Position numbers and translations under genes: made by a program. 64,000 nucleotides of DNA. Origin: Dehalococcoidia bacterium (GTDB taxonomy: Bacteria; Chloroflexota; Dehalococcoidia; SM23-28-2; RBG-16-64-32). Under the pieces are notes generated by a model that did no database searches, had not been told where the DNA came from, and saw only the letters and a list, made by a program, of their open reading frames with translations. This document shows positions 40,364 through 47,818 of this stretch, piece after piece. Numbering within the stretch: position 1 is the first letter of the stretch; the number at the start of each line of letters is the position of its first letter. Location: the NCBI GenBank assembly GCA_030649945.1, contig JAUSFE010000071.1, positions 62,001 through 126,000 on the forward strand, given 5' to 3'.

Positions 40364-41706
40364 GCGCCGGCGGCCTCCGCCTGCCCGCCGGCGGGTGATG
40401 GTTTGCCCACCAGCCGCAGGAACGTGTACCCCGCGACGCCCGCGATCACCGACGCCGCCAATATGCCGACCTTCGCCTCGCCCACGAGTTGGCCGTCCGC
40501 GAACGCGAGGCCGGTGACGAAGAGCGACACTGTGAACCCGATGCCGGCCAGCAGCCCGGCGCCGGCCAGGTGCGTCCAGCCGATGCCCGCGGGCATCTCC
40601 GCCAGCCGCAGCCGCACCGCCAGCCAGGCCGCCGCGCAGACGCCTGCCAGCTTTCCGGTCACCAGCCCCAGCAGCACCCCCCACGTCACGGGGCTGGCCG
40701 CCGAATCGCTGATGAGCCCGCCGGAGAGGTGCACGCCGGCGTTCGCCAGCGCGAACGCCGGCACCACCAGGAAGCTGCTCCAGGGGTGCAACAGCCGCTC
40801 CAGCCGCTCCAGTGGCGCAGCGCTCTCCGCCGCGACCTCCTCCAGCTCGCCCAGCACCGCCTGCACCCGCTCGATGTCTTCCTCCGCGGCCGCCTCCCGG
40901 TACTGGGCCAGCAGGCTCTCGGCCTCCCGTTTGAACGCCGTCTCTGCCCGGGGCGGCCGCGAGGGCGTGAGCAGCCCCAGGAGGACGCCCGCGATCGTGG
41001 CGTGGACGCCGGACTCGAACATGGCGGCCCACAGGGCCACGCCGGCGACCAGGTAAAGGACCATGTTCCGCACGCCCGCCAGTTGCATCGCCACGATCAG
41101 CGCGAGCAGGCCGCCGGCGATGGCCAGCGAGTCCCACGCCAGGCTTTCCGTGTAGAACACGGCGATGACCAGGATGGCGCCGATGTCGTCCACGATGGCC
41201 AGCGCCAGCAGGAACACCCGCAGGCCGGAAGGGATGCGGTCGCCCAGCAGCGCCAGGACGCCGATGGCGAAGGCGATGTCAGTCGCTATGGGGATGCCCC
41301 AGCCTTTCGCGCCCTCGCCCCCGGCGTTGAACGCCGCGAAGATGAGCGCCGGCGCGGCCATGCCGCCCAGCGCGGCCGCCACCGGCAGCGCCGCCCGCTT
41401 CGGCCCGGCCAGCTCGCCGTGCAGCATCTCGCGCTTGATCTCCAGCCCCACGACGAAGAAGAACACGACCATCAGCGCATCGTTCACCCAGTGCTGAAGG
41501 TCCTGGGAGGCGGCGAAGACCTGGACGTCGAAGCTGACCCTGGTCTCCCAGAGGTCGAAGTAGGCGCCGTCCAGGGGAGAGTTGGCCCAGACCAGCGCCG
41601 CCAGCGCCGCCGCCAGCAGCACGACACCGCCTGCGGCCTCCGTCTGGATGAACTCCTGCACGGGCAACAGGATGCGCTGCGGCAACAGCGACCGGAGCGT
41701 GCTCAT
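40360..41706 (-). CDS. nhaA: Na+/H+ antiporter NhaA
   Basis: NhaA exports Na+ in exchange for protons across the inner membrane. It has 448 aa with about twelve membrane helices. VGLEIKRE, PIATDIAFAIGVLALLG and the paired ion-binding aspartates in AIVDDIGAILVIAVFY are conserved. A charged loop of about 60 residues (near 255-315), longer than in E. coli, separates the two halves. Its stop overlaps the cofD start (ATGA), making it the first gene of the F420 operon; the link may be only transcriptional. Confidence 0.96.
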   Translation of the reverse strand: MSTLRSLLPQRILLPVQEFIQTEAAGGVVLLAAALAALVWANSPLDGAYFDLWETRVSFDVQVFAASQDLQHWVNDALMVVFFFVVGLEIKREMLHGELAGPKRAALPVAAALGGMAAPALIFAAFNAGGEGAKGWGIPIATDIAFAIGVLALLGDRIPSGLRVFLLALAIVDDIGAILVIAVFYTESLAWDSLAIAGGLLALIVAMQLAGVRNMVLYLVAGVALWAAMFESGVHATIAGVLLGLLTPSRPPRAETAFKREAESLLAQYREAAAEEDIERVQAVLGELEEVAAESAAPLERLERLLHPWSSFLVVPAFALANAGVHLSGGLISDSAASPVTWGVLLGLVTGKLAGVCAAAWLAVRLRLAEMPAGIGWTHLAGAGLLAGIGFTVSLFVTGLAFADGQLVGEAKVGILAASVIAGVAGYTFLRLVGKPSPAGGQAEAAGA

Positions 41707-41734
41707 ACGGCTCAGAGCTTACCGCACCGGGCAG

Positions 41735-41790
41735 GTGTTAGGTGTGGTGTTAGGTGTCAGGTGTCAGGTGTCAGGTGTCAGGTGCTAGGG
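41735..41790. repeat. Heptamer tandem repeat upstream of nhaA
   Basis: About seven units of AGGTGTC or the variants AGGTGTT and AGGTGCT lie just upstream of nhaA. The copy number is likely variable. Confidence 0.8.
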
Positions 41791-41803
41791 GGTTCAAAGG
41801 GAT

Positions 41804-41996
41804 GTAATCTTCGTGTCTTTGTGTCTTTGTGGTAAGAGTCCCTTGTGAAAGACCACGAAGGCACTAAGACACAAAGGGTTCTGGGTTCCAAGGGGCTGAA
41901 GGAATGTAATCTTCGTGTCTTTGTGTCTTTGTGGTAGGAGTCCCTCGTGAAACACCACGAAGGCACTAAGACACAAAGGGTTCTGGGTTCTAAGGT
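41804..41996. repeat. Two tandem 102-bp repeats with CTTTGTGTCTTTGTGG inverted motifs
   Basis: ATGTAATCTTCGTGTCTTTG starts at 41804 and again at 41906. Each copy carries CTTCGTGTCTTTGTGTC facing GGCACTAAGACACAAAG. The second copy ends at the 3' end of the DinB gene. This is the same family as 36162-36383. Confidence 0.85.
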
Positions 41997-42478
41997 TCGG
42001 GGCGGCTCTCCCACAGCTGCCGCGTGAGCGCGATGTGCCCCACGTGCTCCCGCAGGTGCCCCGCGGCGTGCAGGAGCGCGAACGCCGCCGGCGCTTCCCG
42101 CGGGTCGCCGCCGACCGGGCGCAGCGCCGCCCAGTCCACCTCTTGCACGGAGCCCAGCAGCCGCCGGCAGTCCTCCGACAGCGCGTCCACGAGATCGAGC
42201 AGCGCCGCGGCATCGCTCGCGGCCGCCCTGAACTCGGACTCGCGGTCGCGGTCCGGCAGGGGCGTCCCCAGCGCCACGCTCAGCCACCAGCGGGTGCTGT
42301 GCAGCACGTGCGTGGCGAGCACCGCGACCGAGTTCGTCTCCGCGCCCGCCTGGCCGGCAGGCAGGCCCCCCGGCCGCCAGTCCAGCGCCGCGCCGGGCAG
42401 CCCCTCGATGGCGGTGCGCAGGTCCTTCAGCGATTCGTCCACTACATAGCGCGCAGAGACAATCATGGCGTCAGTCAT
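41990..42478 (-). CDS. DinB-family four-helix protein
   Basis: A 162-aa member of the DinB/YfiT-like metal-binding four-helix-bundle family, often thiol transferases or hydrolases. Candidate metal ligands are the His residues in ATHVLHSTRWW and in LREHVGHIAL. The segment GGLPAGQAGAE near residue 38 is encoded by a GCCTGGCCGGCAGGC palindrome and looks inserted. Specific activity unknown. Confidence 0.82.
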   Translation of the reverse strand: MTDAMIVSARYVVDESLKDLRTAIEGLPGAALDWRPGGLPAGQAGAETNSVAVLATHVLHSTRWWLSVALGTPLPDRDRESEFRAAASDAAALLDLVDALSEDCRRLLGSVQEVDWAALRPVGGDPREAPAAFALLHAAGHLREHVGHIALTRQLWESRPEP

Positions 42479-42565
42479 TTCGCTCTTCCTCCCCGACTTT
42501 CCGCAGATGCTCCATTGCTCAAATGCTCCAATGCTCTACGGGGCGCGTGGGGCGAGGGGCCGCCC

Positions 42566-45004
42566 CTACCCCGCTATCTCCACCACCGTCACCCCGTCGC
42601 CGCCCGCCCGCATCTCCGCTGCCGCATGACCGCGCACGAGCGTGTGCTTGCGCAGCATATCGCGGATCGCCCGGCGCAGCGTGCCTGTGCCCTTGCCGTG
42701 GATGATGCGCAGCTCCCCCACCCCCGCCAGCGCCGCCTCGTCCAGCCGCTGCTGCGTCAGCGCCAGGGCCTCGTCCACCGTCAGCCCGCGCAGGTCCAGT
42801 TCCGGCGAAACTTTGGTCATCTCGCCGGCGGACGGCTCGTACTGACGTCTGCTCGGGGCCTCGTCGTCCGCGCCGGCCTTCTCCACGCGGCCGATCTGCT
42901 TGACGTTGATGCGCGCCCGCAGCGAGCCCAGTTGCACGTCCAGGCCGCCCTCGGCGTCCGGCGGCGAGAGCGCCTCGCCGGGCGTGGGCACGTCCTGCAG
43001 GAAGATGCGGTCGCCCGCTGCGATCGGCGGCAGCGGCACCCGCCGCCGCTTGCGCTGCCTCTGCGACACCGCCTTCGCCTGCTCCTCGACGGCCGCCACC
43101 TCCTGCTGCGCAGTCTCCACGACAGCCGCCCGCTCGAACACCGTCAGCCGCTCCGCCCGCTGCATCTCCTTGAGGGCCTCCCGCAGCCGCAGGCGGGCCT
43201 GTTGTAGCTCCGCCTCCATCTCCTTGCGTGTCCTCTCGATCAGGCGGTCGCGGTTCGCCTCCAGCGCCGTCAGCTCCTTCGTTACCCGCGCGCGCGCCCG
43301 CTCGGCCTCCTGCGCCGCCGCCCGCTGGGCCGCGCCGGACGTCTCCGCCTCCTCGCGGTGGCGGTGCAGGTCGCTGATCAGCGATTCCACCGCCAGGCGG
43401 TCCGGGTCAATGCCCGCGCGCGCCTCCGCCAGGATGTCCGCGGGCATGCCCAGCCGCTCGGCGATCGCCAGCGCGTTCGACTGGCCGGGCAGCCCGATGA
43501 TCAGCCGGTACGTGGGCGACAGGGTCTCCGGGTCGAACTCTACCGACGAGTTCGTGATCCCCGGCGTCACATGCGCGAACGCCTTCAGCTCGCCGTGGTG
43601 CGTGGTGGCCACGGTCAGGCAGCCGGTCGCCAGCAGGTGCGAGAGGATGCCCTTCGCCAGCGCCGCGCCCTCCACCGGGTCCGTCCCGGCGGCCAGCTCG
43701 TCCATGAGCACGAGCGAGCGGTCCGTGGCCGCGCGCAGGATGGCCACGATGTTCCCCACGTGCGAGCTGAACGTGGACAGCGATTGCTCGATGGACTGTT
43801 CGTCGCCGATGTCCGCGAAGACGGCGTCGAAGACCGGCAGGCGGGAGTCGGCGTCCGCGGGCACCGGCAGGCCGGCCTGCGCCATCAGGGCCAGCAGGCC
43901 CACCGTCTTCAGCGCCACCGTCTTGCCGCCGGTGTTCGGCCCCGTGATCAGGAGCACCGTGAACGGCTCCGGGTGCGCTGTCGCCGCCTGTACGGCGGAG
44001 CTGGGCCCGCCCTCGCCCAGCCACACGGTGACCGGGACGGCGTTACCCGCCAGCAGCGGGTGACGCGCGTTCAGGAGGAAGAGCGAGCCCGGCTCCGCCG
44101 ACAGCCAGCGCTGCTCGGGGCCGTCATGCGGCAGGTGCGTGGCGCCCATCGCCTCGCCCAGGCGGGCCTTCGCCAGCGCCAGGTCTATCTCCGCCAGCGC
44201 CTCTATCGCCGCCGTGATCTCGTGCGCGCGCTCGCCGGCCCGCGCCGAAAGGTCGCGCAGGATGCGGGCGATCTCCCGCTGCTCCTCCGCCAGCAGCTCC
44301 CGCCAGTGGTTGCCCATCTCGACGACCTCCAGCGGCTCCAGGAACACTGTGGCGCCGGACGACGAGACATCGTGGACGATGCCCGGCAGTTGCGACCGCA
44401 GCTCCGCCTTCACCGGTACGACGTAGCGGCCGTCCCGCAGCGTCACGATCGGCTCCTGGATGGCGCTGCGGGCGGACTTCAGGACCTGCTGCAGCCGCGC
44501 GGAGAGCCGGTCGTGCGCCAGGCGGGCCTCCCGCCTGAGGCGGGCCAGCACCGGTGAGGCGCCGTCCACCACCTCCCCCTGCTGGCTGATGCAGCGCGCG
44601 ATCTCCGCCGTCAGCTCCCGGAAGTCCGCGATGCGGTCCGCGATCTCCCCCAGGTAAGGGATGTACGTCCGCAGCCGGTCGATGGCCTCGCGTACGGTGC
44701 GCGAAAGGGCCAGCGTGACCTGCACGTCCAGCAGCTCGCCGGGCTCCAGCACGTGGCCCAGGCCCGCCTGGTGCACGATCGTGCGCACGTCGTGGGCGGC
44801 GCCCATGCCGATGTTCGGCTTCAGCTCCAGCAGCCGCCGCGCCTCCGCCGTCAGCCGCTGCCGGCGCAGCACGTCGCCGTACTCCGCCGAAGGCTCCAGC
44901 GCCAGCGCCAGCGCCTTTCCCGGCGCCGTCTGGCAGTGCGTCGCCAGCCGCGCGATCACCTTGTCGTATTCGAGTGTTGTCAGCGATTTAGCCGGTGTGG
45001 TCAC
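42566..45004 (-). CDS. mutS2: Endonuclease MutS2
   Basis: A MutS-family ATPase without mismatch-recognition domains, acting in recombination suppression or ribosome rescue. It has 812 aa. Core and lever domains (1-330) are followed by Walker A GPNTGGKT (355-362), Walker B LVLMDELAAGTDP, a long coiled clamp (about 520-640), a KOW-like region and a C-terminal Smr nuclease domain (LDLRGLTVDEAL, IIHGKGTGTLR; about 740-812). The length is normal for the family. CCCGCCTGAGGCGGG at 44530-44544 is a palindrome variant inside the gene. Confidence 0.97.
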   Translation of the reverse strand: MTTPAKSLTTLEYDKVIARLATHCQTAPGKALALALEPSAEYGDVLRRQRLTAEARRLLELKPNIGMGAAHDVRTIVHQAGLGHVLEPGELLDVQVTLALSRTVREAIDRLRTYIPYLGEIADRIADFRELTAEIARCISQQGEVVDGASPVLARLRREARLAHDRLSARLQQVLKSARSAIQEPIVTLRDGRYVVPVKAELRSQLPGIVHDVSSSGATVFLEPLEVVEMGNHWRELLAEEQREIARILRDLSARAGERAHEITAAIEALAEIDLALAKARLGEAMGATHLPHDGPEQRWLSAEPGSLFLLNARHPLLAGNAVPVTVWLGEGGPSSAVQAATAHPEPFTVLLITGPNTGGKTVALKTVGLLALMAQAGLPVPADADSRLPVFDAVFADIGDEQSIEQSLSTFSSHVGNIVAILRAATDRSLVLMDELAAGTDPVEGAALAKGILSHLLATGCLTVATTHHGELKAFAHVTPGITNSSVEFDPETLSPTYRLIIGLPGQSNALAIAERLGMPADILAEARAGIDPDRLAVESLISDLHRHREEAETSGAAQRAAAQEAERARARVTKELTALEANRDRLIERTRKEMEAELQQARLRLREALKEMQRAERLTVFERAAVVETAQQEVAAVEEQAKAVSQRQRKRRRVPLPPIAAGDRIFLQDVPTPGEALSPPDAEGGLDVQLGSLRARINVKQIGRVEKAGADDEAPSRRQYEPSAGEMTKVSPELDLRGLTVDEALALTQQRLDEAALAGVGELRIIHGKGTGTLRRAIRDMLRKHTLVRGHAAAEMRAGGDGVTVVEIAG

Positions 45005-45162
45005 GCCCTAAGTTTAGCGTAGGGGCGCAGCACGGTCGCCTACCGCACGGCGATCAGCCTCGAGACTCACCCGCCGCTCCGGGCCGCACGCTGGTAGCCG
45101 GAAGTGCTGCGCCCAGGCCGGCGGCAACCCCCCCGGCTCAGGACGAACGAACGAATGGCGCC
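45005..45162. other. Intergenic with one repeat arm
   Basis: GTAGGGGCGCAGCAC at 45020-45034 and an imperfect partner GTGCTGCGCCC at 45103-45113 form a possible stem. Otherwise nothing is seen. Confidence 0.5.
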
Positions 45163-45636
45163 TCAGTCGTGACGGTGCTCGATGCCCCGAGAGGCGCACC
45201 AGTCGTCGTACTCCGGCACCTGCTCGTCCACCACCCAGAGGAAGTAGTAACAGCCCAGCTCGCCCAGGAAGCGGAAGCGCTTGCGCAGGTCGCCCACCGT
45301 GCCCTCGAAGCCGCCGTGCGAGCGCAGGTAGTTGCGGAACCCCGCGTGCTGCTCGTCCAGCTCCACCATCTGCCGCGCGTTGTCCACGATCGCCTCCAGC
45401 TTGCGGCGGTTGCGGATCACCCGCGGGTCGCGCGAGAGCTGCTCCAGCTCCACCTCCGTCAGCGACGCCACCGCCAGGGGCTCGAAGCCGCGCATCGCCT
45501 CCAGGATCTGCGGCCACTTCTTCTCCACCACCTGCCAGCTCATGCCCGTCTGGAACACCGCTTTGCTCATCACCGCGAGGTAGTCGGCCAGCTTCTGCGG
45601 CTGGATCTTCTCGGGCGCGCCGTAAGTGCGGGGCAC
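45163..45636 (-). CDS. DNA-3-methyladenine glycosylase I-like protein
   Basis: A 157-aa protein of the Tag superfamily, which removes 3-methyladenine from alkylated DNA. VFQTGMSWQVVEKKWPQI matches the FQxGLSWxxxxxKW signature, and GCYYFLWVVDEQVPEYDDW the C-terminal helices. The N-terminal Cys/His zinc ligands of E. coli Tag are missing and the protein is shorter, so it is a divergent member whose activity is not assured. Confidence 0.82.
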   Translation of the reverse strand: MPRTYGAPEKIQPQKLADYLAVMSKAVFQTGMSWQVVEKKWPQILEAMRGFEPLAVASLTEVELEQLSRDPRVIRNRRKLEAIVDNARQMVELDEQHAGFRNYLRSHGGFEGTVGDLRKRFRFLGELGCYYFLWVVDEQVPEYDDWCASRGIEHRHD

Positions 45637-45658
45637 GGTGGACCTCCTCGTTCGCCTG

Positions 45659-46048
45659 CTAGCTCTCCTGGAATTCCGGCACCAGCGACTTCACGAACCG
45701 CTCGATAGAGCGGCCCGTCTCCGGGTTGTCCTCGTAGAGGTGTTCCAGCCCCCACTCGCCGATCGCGCGCAGGATCGGAAAGAGCGTGCGCCCCTTCTCC
45801 GTCAGGCGATACTCCGCGCGCAGCGGGTGCTGGCTGTAGACAGTGCGCTCCACAAGGCCTTGTTCCTCCAGCCGCTTCAGGCGCCCGGAGAGGAGCCGCG
45901 GCGGCAGGCCCGGGCATGAATCCAGAAACGTGCTGAAGCGCGCTCTCCCCAGGAACAGGTCGCGGACGATGAGCAGCGTCCAGCGGTCGCCCACGATATC
46001 CAGCGTGCGCGCGATGGGACACTCCTGGTTGTATGGTTTTTTCTGCAT
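45659..46048 (-). CDS. HxlR-family transcriptional regulator
   Basis: A 129-aa winged-helix regulator. CPIARTLDIVGDRWTLLIVRDLF with an early Cys (C10), LSGRLKRLEEQGLVER as the recognition region and YRLTEKGRTL as the wing define HxlR. The early cysteine can make members responsive to electrophiles or oxidants. It is divergent from a DinB-VOC-VOC gene set whose promoter carries direct repeats, the probable operator. Confidence 0.95.
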   Translation of the reverse strand: MQKKPYNQECPIARTLDIVGDRWTLLIVRDLFLGRARFSTFLDSCPGLPPRLLSGRLKRLEEQGLVERTVYSQHPLRAEYRLTEKGRTLFPILRAIGEWGLEHLYEDNPETGRSIERFVKSLVPEFQES

Positions 46049-46074
46049 CTACTGAAAATTCTGCCGCAGGAGTG

Positions 46075-46113
46075 TTGACATGCTAAGTGAAGTCACTATA
46101 CTGGGTGAAGTCA
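46075..46113 (+). promoter_or_regulatory. Promoter with direct-repeat operator for DinB gene
   Basis: TTGACA (46075-46080), a 16-bp spacer and TATACT (46097-46102). GTGAAGTCA occurs at 46087-46095 and 46105-46113, straddling the -10, a good site for the divergent HxlR regulator. Confidence 0.75.
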
Positions 46114-46145
46114 ACCCGCGTCAAGCCAGAGGAGGTACCCGCCCC

Positions 46146-46625
46146 ATGGTCACCGCAGCCAGTCTTCAGGACCAGCTTAGCCAGAAGGTCCGCGAGCTCA
46201 GCCAGATCGTCTCGCCGCTCAGCGAAGAGCAGGCGTCCAGCCCGCTTGCTCCGGGCGAGTGGTGCGTCAAGGAGGTCCTCTCGCACCTGATGGGCGAAGA
46301 GACCCAGGGCTTCATCGGCGGCATCAAGCGCTTCGTGGAAGCCGACAACCCCGTCATCGACGTGACGCCCGGCGTCACCTTCTTCGAGCAGCGCCGGGGC
46401 AAGTCCGCGCGGGAGCTGATGTCGCAGGTCGAGGCCCGGTACAGCGAGATCGGCCGCTTTGTCGGCGGGCTGACGGAGGACCAGCTGAGCCGCAAGGCCA
46501 CGATTCCCCTGCTCAAGGAGACCCCGCTCGGCGAGAACGTCACCCTGGCCCAGTGGACCGGCGCCCTCATCAACTTCCACCTGAACGACCACATCGGCCA
46601 GCTGCGCACCCTCACGCAAGCCTAA
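46146..46625 (+). CDS. DinB-family protein
   Basis: A 159-aa four-helix-bundle protein from ATG 46146 (GAGGAGG upstream). GEWCVKEVLSHLMGEE and NFHLNDHIGQLRTL supply the His ligands typical of DinB/DUF664 proteins. It is controlled by the strong promoter with direct repeats and probably by the divergent HxlR regulator. It may act on thiols or xenobiotics, like the VOC proteins that follow. Confidence 0.88.
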   Translation: MVTAASLQDQLSQKVRELSQIVSPLSEEQASSPLAPGEWCVKEVLSHLMGEETQGFIGGIKRFVEADNPVIDVTPGVTFFEQRRGKSARELMSQVEARYSEIGRFVGGLTEDQLSRKATIPLLKETPLGENVTLAQWTGALINFHLNDHIGQLRTLTQA

Positions 46626-46751
46626 CATCCCACACGCGCGGGCCACTCTCCGGCCGGGGCGCCCCTTTGCTGCGCCCCCGCCGGAGGCCGGGCCGCAGCG
46701 CGCCACCCGGTAGTCATTCGCGCACCCAAACCACAAGCAAAAGGAGGACAC

Positions 46752-47120
46752 ATGGGCAGCCCAGTAGTGCACTTCGAGATCAACGGCCGCGACGGCAAGA
46801 AGCTCCACGACTTCTATTCGCGGCTCTTCGGCTGGAAGATAGACGCCGGCAACCCCATGAACTACGGCCTGGTCGAAACCGATAGCGGCGGCCACGGCAT
46901 CAACGGCGGCATCGGCCAGAGCGACCAGGGGAACCAGGTCACCTTCTACGTCGAGGTGGCGGACCCGCAGGCCGCCCTCAACCAGATCGAGGGCCTGGGC
47001 GGCCGCACGATCGTCCCGGTCACCGTCATCCCCAACATGGTCACGTTCGCCCAGTTCGCGGACCCCGAGGGCAACGTCGTCGGGCTGGTCAAGTCGGAGC
47101 CCATAGGAGGAGCAGCATGA
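46752..47120 (+). CDS. VOC (glyoxalase/bleomycin-resistance fold) protein
   Basis: A 122-aa VOC protein: HFEINGRDGKKLHDFYSRLFGWKI, VTFYVEVADPQAAL and FADPEGNVVGLV give paired beta-alpha-beta modules, with metal-ligand candidates His7 and the late Glu position. AAAGGAGG precedes the start. Its stop overlaps the next VOC gene (ATGA). The substrate is unknown. Confidence 0.9.
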   Translation: MGSPVVHFEINGRDGKKLHDFYSRLFGWKIDAGNPMNYGLVETDSGGHGINGGIGQSDQGNQVTFYVEVADPQAALNQIEGLGGRTIVPVTVIPNMVTFAQFADPEGNVVGLVKSEPIGGAA

Positions 47121-47476
47121 TCAAGGGAGTGCACAGCGCCATCATCTGGACGGGCGACCTGGCCCGCCTCACCGCCTTCTACCGCGACACCGTCGGACTC
47201 AAGCCCGAGATGGAGACGCCGGAGTTCGTGGCGTTCGCCGGCGAGGGCGCGCAGCTCTGCCTCGGCAAGCACAGCGACGTCTCCGGCGCCTCGCGCGAGC
47301 CGTACCGCGTGATGCTGGACCTCACCGTGGACGACTGCCAGGCGGAGTACGACCGCCTGCGGGCGCAGGGCGTGGACTTCGCGCGCGCCCCCAGCCGCGA
47401 CGACGGCGGCGGCTTCATCATCGCCACCTTCAGCGACCCGGACGGCAACACGCTCCAGCTCTTCCAGGCGGCGTAG
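47117..47476 (+). CDS. VOC-family protein
   Basis: A second VOC protein, 119 aa: GVHSAIIWTGDLARLTAFYRDTVGLKP, then FIIATFSDPDGNTLQLFQ at the end, with the canonical H...E positions. It is translationally coupled to the previous gene; the two may form a heterodimer or act on related small molecules. Confidence 0.9.
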   Translation: MIKGVHSAIIWTGDLARLTAFYRDTVGLKPEMETPEFVAFAGEGAQLCLGKHSDVSGASREPYRVMLDLTVDDCQAEYDRLRAQGVDFARAPSRDDGGGFIIATFSDPDGNTLQLFQAA

Positions 47477-47818
47477 GGGGGCCTCACCCCCGGCCCCTCT
47501 CCCGTGCGCGGGAGAGGGGAGGCAGCACTGGTCTGGCGGTCAGGCTGAAGCCTGGCGCCCAGGCACAAGCGGCGTTGTTACCCCGCTTGTGCTTCGAGAG
47601 CCTCAGCATGAGCGGGAAGCGGCGCCCTGCTAGGATGTGATGTCTGGCGTTCCCCCTCGCCCGCGGAGCGGGAGAGGGGGCCAGGGGGTGAGGGTCTCCG
47701 TCGCCCCGCCGCGCCCGCGCCCCGGGCGAGCTTCCCCGCACCCTCCGCACCCCACCCCGAAGGTCGCCCCTACACCAATGACTCGGGGATTTCCCATTGC
47801 CCGTTTGCCATTGCTACG
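47477..47818. repeat. Intergenic block with GGGAGAGGG palindromes
   Basis: CCCCTCTCCCG (47494-47504) faces CGGGAGAGGGG (47509-47519). A second, imperfect copy is at about 47650-47682 (CCCCCTCGCCCGCGGAGCGG and on). A GGTCAGGCTGAAGCCTG motif lies near 47539. A related palindrome recurs at about 63704-63735. No gene is seen. Confidence 0.8.
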
